A DNA stretch of 33,321 bases from DATJMJ01 sp035503915 (GTDB lineage: Bacteria > Actinomycetota > Acidimicrobiia > Acidimicrobiales > Palsa-688), in contig DATJSU010000005.1 of the NCBI GenBank assembly GCA_035503915.1, positions 1 through 33,321 of the forward strand, read 5' to 3'. The position numbers and the translations under genes are program-made. Below, piece by piece: positions 8,788-15,483 of the stretch; the first letter of the stretch is position 1; each line of letters begins with the position of its first letter. Below the pieces are notes generated by a model that was not told where the DNA came from, ran no database searches, and saw only the letters and a program-made list of their open reading frames with translations.

Positions 8788-9291
8788 CTAATTCCCGGCG
8801 GCGCGGGCCCCCTCCGACAACTCGCCACGGCCGTCCACCGGCACGAGCGCACCCAGTTGGTCGGGAAGGCGCATTTCCGCCCACCGGACCCGGCCTGCTT
8901 GGACAGCACCCCGGACGAGACGCTCTCTCGTGCTGAGCTGGCTCCGGCCGGTCTTCACTTCCACGAAGACGATCTCACACTCCCCGCTGTCCAAGCCGTG
9001 GAACACGACGTAGTCGACGGGTGTCCCGATAAAACGGGCTTCCCGGGGGTCGAACTCGGCTAGGAACTGGGGAAAAAGAGGAGCAAGGTGCTCCTGGACC
9101 TTGCCTGAAACGACAGCACGACTTTGCAACACCGCCTCTTGGCGCGCCGCTCGTATATGGTCGTCCGTCCAACGGTATGTCTGATAGTGAAGATCGCGCT
9201 CGTAACGGGCATCGCGCACCTTCACGACTGCCCACATGACCACGATGACCGCCACCACGGTGGCGAAGACTCCGGCCACCACGAAGCTCAT
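8788..9291 (-). CDS. Membrane-anchored Holliday-junction-resolvase-like protein (Endonuc_Holl family)
   Basis: A 167-residue protein. Residues about 3-24 (VVAGVFATVVAVIVVMWAVV) form one N-terminal transmembrane helix, followed by a charged helical region and a nuclease-like domain from about 75. That domain carries RFIGTPVDYVVFHGL and EIVFVEVKTG, matching the Asp...Glu-x-Lys arrangement of the PD-(D/E)xK superfamily, then an ERLVRGAVQAGRVRW segment typical of the Endonuc_Holl (Holliday junction resolvase-related) family. The family is defined by similarity to resolvases; biochemical activity is largely unproven. The anchor places the domain on the cytoplasmic face of the membrane, presumably. 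The start is ATG at 9291, with the TM helix beginning at once. The spherulin-4 gene lies 153 bases upstream on the same strand; the short gap holds no recognisable gene. Confidence 0.8.
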   Translation of the reverse strand: MSFVVAGVFATVVAVIVVMWAVVKVRDARYERDLHYQTYRWTDDHIRAARQEAVLQSRAVVSGKVQEHLAPLFPQFLAEFDPREARFIGTPVDYVVFHGLDSGECEIVFVEVKTGRSQLSTRERLVRGAVQAGRVRWAEMRLPDQLGALVPVDGRGELSEGARAAGN

Positions 9292-9444
9292 GGCTCTCCC
9301 CCACCTGTCGTTGCATGTCTCGGCACGTCGACCAGCTAATCAGGGGGGTGTGACAAGAACCGCCTAGTCCCCACCTCGCCACCTCGGCGGAAGGTGCTCG
9401 CGAGACCCCAAGCGCTCCAGCTGGTCACCAGCGAAGGGAGCCGG

Positions 9445-10554
9445 TCAGCACTCACCGACTTCTGCGCTGTTGTACTCGTCGAGAGAGCTATAAGGGCTGG
9501 GAAGAGCGCCGTTGGTCGCGTAATAGCCGAAGAGGTTGTCCGCCACCGTCCATAGGCCGTCAATCCTCGAGCACACGGTACTCAGCGCCGCGCTCGGCGT
9601 CGCGTAGACGAGGGCGGCAACGCTGTCGCTGTACGGGGCGCCCTCCTGCCCGTTGACCCATGACCCCTGTTCCCATGACGCCGGCGCCCACCGCTTGAAA
9701 CTCTGCTCATTTCCCTCGAAGGCGACGACATAATTGGGCCAGGTTGTCGAAAAGCTCTGCCCGGCCTCAAAAGGCCAGGAAGTCGTCCCGGAATCGGTGC
9801 CCCAGTTCCAAACGATTTCGTCCCATCCGTTCTGGCGCGCAGTGGAGGTTATCGACGAGTAATAGCTCTCGTCGGATGACGAGGCAGCATCGTTGGTCTC
9901 GTCGAAGAAAAAGCCCGAAATCGTCGGGTCGAACGCCGCCCACTGCTGCATCTCCTCGTCAACTGTGCTGACAGAGACACTCTCATAACCCGTGTTGATA
10001 TAGCCGAGGGCCATTCCCTTTGCCGTACCGCCGGGTGTGCAGGCTTCCATGGCAGGAAGGAGGTCGTCTTCCTCCAAAGCCCAGTCGGAGTCGCTGCTCG
10101 TCGGCGGCCCGCTGTTCGCCCCGGTCCCGATTACCAGGGCGTCATTGGCGCAGGCGGCTGCCCAGTCACCGGCCAACGTTGAGCTGCCTGCGTACTCGTA
10201 GAGCGGCACGATCTCAACCTGCGGGGCGGCTGGCCCCCCGGGCAGGGTCGTCGCCGTCGTCGTGGTCGTAGCCCGGGTGGTTGTCGTAGCCCGGGTGGTT
10301 GTCGTCGACACGGTCGTGGTCGTCGACACGGTCGTAGTCGTGAAAGCGGTCGTCGTGCTACCCGGCCGGTGCCGGCTCGAGGGGTTGGAGACCTGACCGA
10401 CTAAGTGGGAGGCGTCCCCTGAACCCTCGACGCTTGCCGCGTTGGCACCCGTGGCGGTCGCAGTCGCAGCTCCCAGCGTCGCGAGGGCGCCCAAAGCGCA
10501 CACGACCGCCGCCCCGCTCCTCCGGCGGCGGCCGGCTGTCGGTCGATTCAGCAC
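9445..10554 (-). CDS. Secreted spherulin-4 family protein (GH135-like glycosidase)
   Basis: A 369-residue exported protein. Residues 1-40 look like a signal peptide (GRRRRS, then a long Ala-rich hydrophobic stretch ending TGANAAS). Residues about 66-107 are a Thr-rich linker of 6-residue units (VSTTTT, RATTTT). Residues about 112-369 match the spherulin-4 family: EIVPLYEYAG opens the barrel, then ALGYINTGY, and GFFFDETND carries the Asp-Glu pair that corresponds to catalytic acids in the fungal relative Sph3, a GH135 enzyme acting on galactosamine-containing polysaccharide. The bacterial substrate is unknown; an extracellular amino-sugar polymer is a guess. The start is GTG without a clear ribosome site; a perfect palindrome lies about 50 bases upstream. 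The linker resembles that of the large secreted protein nearby, suggesting shared cell-surface placement. Confidence 0.82.
   Translation of the reverse strand: MLNRPTAGRRRRSGAAVVCALGALATLGAATATATGANAASVEGSGDASHLVGQVSNPSSRHRPGSTTTAFTTTTVSTTTTVSTTTTRATTTTRATTTTTATTLPGGPAAPQVEIVPLYEYAGSSTLAGDWAAACANDALVIGTGANSGPPTSSDSDWALEEDDLLPAMEACTPGGTAKGMALGYINTGYESVSVSTVDEEMQQWAAFDPTISGFFFDETNDAASSSDESYYSSITSTARQNGWDEIVWNWGTDSGTTSWPFEAGQSFSTTWPNYVVAFEGNEQSFKRWAPASWEQGSWVNGQEGAPYSDSVAALVYATPSAALSTVCSRIDGLWTVADNLFGYYATNGALPSPYSSLDEYNSAEVGEC
10271..10342 (-). repeat. 18-base tandem repeats in the Thr linker
   Basis: Four successive 18-base units: two near-identical copies ending in GTCGTA/GTCGTC (10271-10306, encoding RATTTT) and two starting GACACG (10307-10342, encoding VSTTTT). 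This is the linker of the spherulin-4 protein. Pairwise identity suggests recent duplication. Confidence 0.8.
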
Positions 10555-10604
10555 ACCGATCTAGGGAGAAACTCGGTTCACGCGAGCACCTTCCTTGCTG
10601 CCGC

Positions 10605-10619
10605 CCAAGTTGTACTTGG
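10605..10619. promoter_or_regulatory. Perfect palindrome, candidate operator
   Basis: CCAAGT-TGT-ACTTGG is a perfect 6+6 inverted repeat with a 3-base centre, 50 bases upstream of the GTG of the spherulin-4 gene, in the 312-base gap shared with the divergent HAD gene (10555-10866). Symmetry and position fit a repressor operator. I do not recognise the regulator. The rest of this gap shows no gene; only a possible -10 for the HAD gene is seen. Confidence 0.45.
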
Positions 10620-10854
10620 TTCCCTGGGTGGCCTCCACTCACCCCTGCCACCCGTTCCCGCTGACGCTAGGCCGACCCAACGGCCGCCGCCAGTCCCAGA
10701 GCCAGCCCGACGGCGGCGGCATCGGCCCCGAGAGCGGCGCAAACCCGCGACCGCCGCGGGCCGGCATGAGCAAGCACGGCAACCCGTGAGGTGCTCTGGG
10801 GCTCGGGAGCGGTGAGCAAGATCCTCATCGAGCGCGTGGAAGGCACCCAGCCGC

Positions 10855-10860
10855 GATACT
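10855..10860 (+). promoter_or_regulatory. Possible -10 box for the HAD gene
   Basis: GATACT lies 6 bases before the GTG start at 10867 and resembles a -10 hexamer, so a leaderless transcript beginning at the GTG is plausible. No clear -35 is seen. Pattern evidence only. Confidence 0.3.
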
Positions 10861-10866
10861 CGTCGT

Positions 10867-11706
10867 GTGATAAGAGCCGTGGTTTTCGACCTCGACGGTG
10901 TCCTGCTCGGCTCCGAGCCGCTGTGGGACCAGGCCAGACGCGAGGTGGTAGCAGACAACAAGGGCCACTGGCACGACGACGCCACCGCGATCATGCAGGG
11001 GATGAGCTCTCTGGAGTGGTCGAGGTACATCGCGGAAGAGCTCGGGGTCGACCTCAGCCCACCCGAGATCGTCGACGTCGTCGTTTCAAAGCTCCTGGCG
11101 AGCTACGACAAGGGGCTACCGCTGCTGCCGGGAGCGGACGACGCCGTCCGCCGGGTGGCAGCCAGATGGCCGCTCGCCCTGGCGTCCTCCTCCAACCGCG
11201 TCGTCATCGACCGAGTGCTCTCGGTCACGGGTTGGGACCGGTACTTCCAGGCGACCGTGTCCTCCGAAGAGGTCCCAAAGGGCAAGCCCTCGCCTGACGT
11301 CTACCTCGAGGCCGCGCGTCGCCTCGAGAAACCGCCCGAATTATGCGCGGCTGTCGAAGACTCAGCCAATGGCATCCGTTCGGCCGTAGCCGCGGGACTG
11401 CAGGTGGTCGCGGTCCCAAACGAGGCCTACACGCCTCCCGAGGGGGTGCTCATGAGAGCCGAGGCGGTCATCTGGGATCTGTCGCAGCTGACCGCCCAAC
11501 TGCTCGACAGCCTCGGCGGCGGGGAGATGATCTCCGAAGACCTGCTCGACCAAGACCACCCGTTCGACGAGGAAGGCGACGAGGAGGGCGAGGACGGCGA
11601 AGAGGGTGACGAGGGCGAGGAGCAGCTCGACGAGGAAGAGGACGAGTCCTTCCCGGCTTCTGACCCACACTCCGAATGGGCTGGGCCCGAACAAACCCTC
11701 ACGTGA
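10867..11706 (+). CDS. HAD hydrolase (beta-phosphoglucomutase-like) with acidic C-terminal tail
   Basis: Residues 1-220 form a complete subclass IA HAD phosphatase/phosphoglucomutase-like enzyme: motif I VVFDLDGVLLG with nucleophile Asp8 and Asp10, motif II LASSSNR, motif III Lys in PKGKPSPDVY, and motif IV VEDSANGIRSA. Substrates of this family are small sugar or organic phosphates; the specific one is not predictable. The last 60 or so residues are an extension dominated by Glu, Asp and Gly that ends in ESFPASDPHSEW, a motif I know from separate small acidic bacterial proteins. The extension is unusual for a HAD enzyme and looks like a fusion. The start is GTG, directly preceding the first beta-strand (IRAVVF). 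The 3' end overlaps the convergent LigD-like gene by 8 bases. Confidence 0.88.
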   Translation: MIRAVVFDLDGVLLGSEPLWDQARREVVADNKGHWHDDATAIMQGMSSLEWSRYIAEELGVDLSPPEIVDVVVSKLLASYDKGLPLLPGADDAVRRVAARWPLALASSSNRVVIDRVLSVTGWDRYFQATVSSEEVPKGKPSPDVYLEAARRLEKPPELCAAVEDSANGIRSAVAAGLQVVAVPNEAYTPPEGVLMRAEAVIWDLSQLTAQLLDSLGGGEMISEDLLDQDHPFDEEGDEEGEDGEEGDEGEEQLDEEEDESFPASDPHSEWAGPEQTLT

Positions 11707-13345
11707 GAGGCGGAAGTCGCTGCCCCGCTCCGAGCACAGGCGAAAACAAGTCGCCCAGCTTCTCAATTCGCCCGAGGACCGTGCGGACCGTGAAACCGTC
11801 GGGCCGGAGGCCCGGGTCGTCCAGCTCGTCCCACCCGATGGGTGCCGAAACAGGCGCACCAGGCGACGGGCGAGGGCTGTAGGGAGCAACGAGCGTTTTA
11901 TTGACGGCGTTTTGGGTGTAGTCGAGGCGTGCGAGCCCACTCCTATCGGTCACCTGCCACTTCCAGCTGACAAGGTCGGGCACCACCGCTCCGATCGCCT
12001 TGGAAAGCTTCTCCGTCCACTGACGTGTCTCGGTGAAGCTCGGCCCTGGGCTGACGGGGATCCAGATCTGTAAGCCCCGCTGGCCCGTGACCTTCGGTTG
12101 GGCCCGGACGCCCAAATGCTCGAGCGCCGTCCGATGGAGGCGGGCCAGCACCAGCAGGTCGTCCCATGTGGTCTGCTCACCGGGATCCAGGTCGATGAGG
12201 GCGTAGGTGGGCATCCGGGGCGCGTCGGTGCGCGACGTCCAGGCGTGCCACTCGAGGGCACCGAAATTGGCCGCCCACACCAGGGCTGCCGGCTCGTCGA
12301 CAACGAGGTAGGTCCGGCTCTCGCCAGGATCTGCCTCTGGGTTGTCCCAGCGAGGGAGCCAGCCAGGCGCGTGGGCCGGCAACTCCTTATGCCAAAAACC
12401 CTTTGACTGGGCGCCATTCGGGAAGCGGTGCATGTTCAAGGCGCGATGCTGGAGGTAAGGCAGCGCTGTAGGGGCGATTTGCGCCGCATACCTGATTAGT
12501 TCTCTCTTGCTCACCGGCTCCTCACCGGGACGGCCGGGGAAGAGGATCTTGTCCAGGTTGGTGACATGCAGTTCGCGGCCAAAGACATGCCAATCGCCCT
12601 CGGCACCCATACCGTCCAATTGGGCGAGCTCGTCGTCTGTCGGGCCAGGAGGGACGGGCGGCACCGTCGGCACGGTGACCGACGCCTCGCTCGCCGGCCG
12701 GTCGGAGTGCCAGATCCTCTCCGGCTCCGCCTTCACCTCGTCGTTGGTCCTGCCGGAGAGCACAGAACGTGGGTGGTCCTCGGGGTCCCACCCCTCGACT
12801 GCGAACTCGTCGCGCTTGTGCAGCAGGAGCCACTGCTCCTTGCCGGGCTCGCCACGGCGCGTCCTCACGAGGATGAAACGTCCCTTCAGCTTCTCGCCAT
12901 GCAGGTCGAGGTGAAGCTCACCGTCCCTTAGCGCCTTGCCCGGATCGGGCGGGTGACCAGCCTCGTCGATATCCCACGTGCCTGCGTCCCAGACGATGAC
13001 GTCGCCGGCCCCATAGCCTCCCGACGGGATAACGCCTTCGAAGTCGAAGTACTCCAAAGGGTGGTCCTCGACATGGAACGCCGCCCTTCGCACGGCTGGG
13101 TCGAGCGTTAGGCCCTTCGGCACCGCCCAGCTCACCAGAACACCATCGATCTCCAAGCGGAAGTCGTAATGGAGGCGGCGGGCGCGGTGGCGTTGCACGA
13201 CAAAGCGGCGGGGGCCGCTCTCAGCAGCGGGAGGCTGCCCGCCAGCGGGTTCGCTGGTCTTCGTGAAGTCCCGCTTCTGCCGATAGCTCGCCAAGGGGCC
13301 GCCCTCGGCCGGAGGAGCGCTCGAGCGAGCGCCTGAGCGAGCCAC
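11699..13345 (-). CDS. LigD-type phosphoesterase-polymerase fusion lacking the ligase domain
   Basis: A 548-residue NHEJ-type repair enzyme. Residues about 25-180 are the 3'-phosphoesterase domain, with all the usual metal and substrate residues: His53, His59, Asp61, Arg63 (QRHRARRLHYDFRLE), His95 and Tyr99 (HVEDHPLEYFDFEG). Residues about 255-545 are the LigD primase-polymerase domain, with catalytic Asp385 and Asp387 (ALIDLDPGE) and Asp475 (ARLDYTQN). They add ribo- or deoxynucleotides and trim 3' ends at breaks. A Pro-rich spacer (about 222-240) joins them. No ATP-dependent ligase domain is present, and neither Ku nor a ligase gene is in the window, so both would have to be elsewhere. The order PE-Pol differs from mycobacterial Pol-PE-Lig and from Pseudomonas PE-Lig-Pol. 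The start is GTG with a TANNNT box 6 bases upstream. Divergent from dinB. Confidence 0.92.
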   Translation of the reverse strand: MARSGARSSAPPAEGGPLASYRQKRDFTKTSEPAGGQPPAAESGPRRFVVQRHRARRLHYDFRLEIDGVLVSWAVPKGLTLDPAVRRAAFHVEDHPLEYFDFEGVIPSGGYGAGDVIVWDAGTWDIDEAGHPPDPGKALRDGELHLDLHGEKLKGRFILVRTRRGEPGKEQWLLLHKRDEFAVEGWDPEDHPRSVLSGRTNDEVKAEPERIWHSDRPASEASVTVPTVPPVPPGPTDDELAQLDGMGAEGDWHVFGRELHVTNLDKILFPGRPGEEPVSKRELIRYAAQIAPTALPYLQHRALNMHRFPNGAQSKGFWHKELPAHAPGWLPRWDNPEADPGESRTYLVVDEPAALVWAANFGALEWHAWTSRTDAPRMPTYALIDLDPGEQTTWDDLLVLARLHRTALEHLGVRAQPKVTGQRGLQIWIPVSPGPSFTETRQWTEKLSKAIGAVVPDLVSWKWQVTDRSGLARLDYTQNAVNKTLVAPYSPRPSPGAPVSAPIGWDELDDPGLRPDGFTVRTVLGRIEKLGDLFSPVLGAGQRLPPLT

Positions 13346-13351
13346 CGCACC

Positions 13352-13357
13352 ACGCTA
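13352..13357 (-). promoter_or_regulatory. Possible -10 box for the LigD-like gene
   Basis: On the minus strand TAGCGT (TANNNT) ends 6 bases before the GTG at 13345, suggesting a leaderless transcript. No convincing -35. The SOS box lies about 42 bases upstream of it on this strand. Confidence 0.35.
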
Positions 13358-13398
13358 GCGGTGCTCGCTCGACAAAATTGGATCTCCCAACGTCCGAC

Positions 13399-13412
13399 CG
13401 AACATACGTTCG
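13399..13412. promoter_or_regulatory. SOS box (LexA site)
   Basis: CGAAC-ATAC-GTTCG is a perfect match to the CGAAC-N4-GTTCG consensus bound by LexA in Bacillus and mycobacteria. It sits immediately before the -10 box of dinB, where LexA would block polymerase, and 54 bases from the start of the divergent LigD-like gene. It also supports the dinB start at 13427, because the site would otherwise be inside a longer reading frame. Confidence 0.85.
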
Positions 13413-13413
13413 A

Positions 13414-13419
13414 TAGATT
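13414..13419 (+). promoter_or_regulatory. -10 box of dinB
   Basis: TAGATT fits TANNNT and is followed by 7 bases and then GTG at 13427, so transcription is predicted to begin at the start codon. It adjoins the SOS box. No recognisable -35. Confidence 0.5.
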
Positions 13420-13426
13420 GAGGCCC

Positions 13427-14680
13427 GTGGCTCTCACCGGAGGGGCCAGCGTGCTCCATGCCGACCTCGACGCCTTCTACGCGTCGGTAGAGCAATTGCT
13501 CGACCCCTCGCTGAAGGGCCGGCCGACCGCAGTCGGGACGGGGGTCGTATTAGCTGCCTCTTACGAGGCGAGGTCCTTCGGCGTGTCAGCCGGCATGCCG
13601 GCATGGAGGGCACGACAGCTCTGCGGCCATCTCAGGTTCGTGCCCGGTCATTTCCGGGAGTACCAGAGGCTGGGCGACCAGGTAGTGGACCTGTTCTCCG
13701 ATTACACGCCCCTGGTCGAGCGCATCTCGATCGACGAAGCGTTCTTGGACGTGGCGGGGGCCGGGCGTCTCTTCGGCTCCCCGACCGAGATCGCCGCCGC
13801 CCTGCGCCGCCGCGTGCGTGAAGAGGTCGGCTTGCCTTTGTCAGTCGGAGTGGCGCGGACTAAACACCTTGCAAAAGTGGCCTCCCAGGTGGCCAAGCCC
13901 GACGGGCTTGTCGTTGTGGCGCCTGAGAGCGAGCGGGAGTTCCTCCACGGGCTGCCAGTGTCGCTCGTATGGGGCATCGGGCCAAAATCGCAGGCCAACC
14001 TCGCCCGTGTCGGCATCAAGACCGTCGGGGAGCTCGCGGAAGCACCAGGCAACGTCCTCGAGCGGCTTTTCGGCCGGGCTATCGGGGAAAAAATGGCCTC
14101 CTTGGCGACCAATATCGACCCCCGCCAGGTAGGGCACCAGCGGGCAGCCTCTTCCATAGGCGCCCAGGCGGCTCTCGGCCGTCAACGGCCCACTGGGGAC
14201 CTCCTCAGGTCCACTCTCGGCTACCTGGCGGACCGCGTCGCCAGCCGCTTGCGTGCCGCCGAGCGGGCGGCGCGCACTGTGACGGTACGGGTCAGGTTCC
14301 CGGGGATGCGCGCTGTCACGAGATCCACGACCCTCGCTGTCCCAGTAGACACGACGTTGACGCTGACCGAGATCGCAACCGAGCTTGCCTGTACCGCCCT
14401 GGCTCAAAATCGGTCGGAAAAGGAGGTCACGCTCCTGGCTGTCTCCGCCTCCCGTCTCGTCGCGCCATCGCTTCAGCTCGCGCTCGGGCTCTGTCGCCCG
14501 AGCGCCCCTGCCGGCCTGGACGCGTCAGCGGGGACGGTCCTGGCTGCGAGGTGGGCTTTGGACCATTCGGTTGACGCCGTCCGGGCGAAGTTCGGCCGGG
14601 GTGCAGTTGGTTACGCCGCACCCACACTGTCGAGCGCGGCGCGGGTACCGGAAGCCTTCAGGGAGCTGGCCGAGCACTAG
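13427..14680 (+). CDS. dinB: DNA polymerase IV (Y-family translesion polymerase)
   Basis: A 417-residue error-prone translesion polymerase. Catalytic acids are Asp13 in HADLDAFYASVEQ and Asp103-Glu104 in RISIDEAFLDV; Tyr18 is the expected steric gate against ribonucleotides. The palm and fingers (ASYEARSFGVSAGMP), thumb with helix-hairpin-helix (SLVWGIGPKSQANLARVGIKT) and little finger (RTVTVRVRFPG) follow in order, so the protein is complete. I see no obvious beta-clamp motif at the C-terminus. A longer frame opens at 13361, but the SOS box and -10 would fall inside it, so GTG at 13427 is preferred. LexA control means induction by DNA damage. The divergent neighbour is the ligase-less LigD gene, so two break or lesion repair polymerases share one regulatory region. 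Confidence 0.95.
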   Translation: MALTGGASVLHADLDAFYASVEQLLDPSLKGRPTAVGTGVVLAASYEARSFGVSAGMPAWRARQLCGHLRFVPGHFREYQRLGDQVVDLFSDYTPLVERISIDEAFLDVAGAGRLFGSPTEIAAALRRRVREEVGLPLSVGVARTKHLAKVASQVAKPDGLVVVAPESEREFLHGLPVSLVWGIGPKSQANLARVGIKTVGELAEAPGNVLERLFGRAIGEKMASLATNIDPRQVGHQRAASSIGAQAALGRQRPTGDLLRSTLGYLADRVASRLRAAERAARTVTVRVRFPGMRAVTRSTTLAVPVDTTLTLTEIATELACTALAQNRSEKEVTLLAVSASRLVAPSLQLALGLCRPSAPAGLDASAGTVLAARWALDHSVDAVRAKFGRGAVGYAAPTLSSAARVPEAFRELAEH

Positions 14681-14681
14681 C

Positions 14682-14750
14682 GCTGAAGGCGAGGAGTGGC
14701 CACTGTCGACCGGGAGGGTGCGGCCCTAGCGACCAGACCCGCCCTTCAGC
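14682..14750. terminator. Inverted repeat between convergent genes
   Basis: GCTGAAGGCG (14682-14691) pairs with CGCCCTTCAGC (14740-14750) with one bulged base and a loop of about 48 bases. It occupies the 85-base gap between the dinB stop and the stop of the convergent SDR gene. It may contribute to bidirectional termination, but the loop is long and there is no U-tract. Confidence 0.3.
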
Positions 14751-14765
14751 CAGGAAGGTCGAGGG

Positions 14766-15440
14766 CTAGTAAGTCGCTCGCCCGCCGCTGATGTCGTAGA
14801 CAGCGCCCGTCGAAAAGGACACGGCGTCCGAGGCCAGCCACGAAATGAGCTCGGCAACCTCCTCCGGCTGGCCGACCCGCTTCATCGGGATCAGGCTTGT
14901 GATGTGCGCGAGGACTCCGGGCTCGGTGCTCTTGTTCATCGGCGTGGCTATGACGGCCGGCGCGATCGCGTTGACCAGCACACCAGTGGTCGCCAGCTCT
15001 TTACCGGCAGATTTAGTGAGGGCGATCACGGCAGCCTTCGATGCCGAATAGGCGGACAGGTTGGGGTTGCCGTCCTTGCCGGCCATGGAGGCGACGTTTA
15101 CCACGCGTCCCCAGCCACGCTCGACCATCCCCGGTACAAAGGCCCGCATCATGTTGGCAATCCCGACGACGTTTACCTCCAGGACCCGACGCCAGCTCTC
15201 GGCGTCGGTAGCGAGCAGGGGTACGTTCGGGCCCACGATCCCGGCCGAGTTGACGAGGACGTCTACTGGACCGAGCGACCGCGCGGAGGCGCTAACCCCG
15301 TCGACATCGGTGACGTCGAGCCTTATGTCTGCCCCGTCGGCAACGTCTGCCGTTACGACGTCGAGCCCTTGACCCCGGAGTTTCGCGGCCGTTGCAGCGC
15401 CGATGCCGCTCGCCCCGCCCGTCACAATCGCCCTTCTCAT
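14766..15440 (-). CDS. Short-chain dehydrogenase/reductase
   Basis: A 224-residue classical SDR, slightly short. The NAD(P) motif TGGASGIG is at residues 7-14, VNSAGIV replaces the NNAG motif, Ser lies in VVNVASMAGKDG, and YSASKAAV supplies the catalytic Tyr and Lys. The C-terminal PMKRVGQPEEVAELISWLASD segment resembles 3-oxoacyl-ACP reductase and polyol dehydrogenase relatives. An acidic residue (TADV) at the end of the second strand suggests NAD rather than NADP. The substrate is unknown. It starts 43 bases after the zinc alcohol dehydrogenase gene on the same strand, so the two probably act on one alcohol/ketone pathway. The ATG at 15440 directly precedes the first beta-strand. Confidence 0.9.
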   Translation of the reverse strand: MRRAIVTGGASGIGAATAAKLRGQGLDVVTADVADGADIRLDVTDVDGVSASARSLGPVDVLVNSAGIVGPNVPLLATDAESWRRVLEVNVVGIANMMRAFVPGMVERGWGRVVNVASMAGKDGNPNLSAYSASKAAVIALTKSAGKELATTGVLVNAIAPAVIATPMNKSTEPGVLAHITSLIPMKRVGQPEEVAELISWLASDAVSFSTGAVYDISGGRATY

Positions 15441-15483
15441 CTCGCAGCCGACCTCCGATGCGACCAGACGGGCGTCCTGCTTA

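Noticed and set aside
11362..11940. Minus-strand frames across the acidic tail of the HAD gene (Ser/Leu/Val-rich)
   Set aside because: Antisense of Glu/Asp codons; they overlap two well-supported convergent genes.
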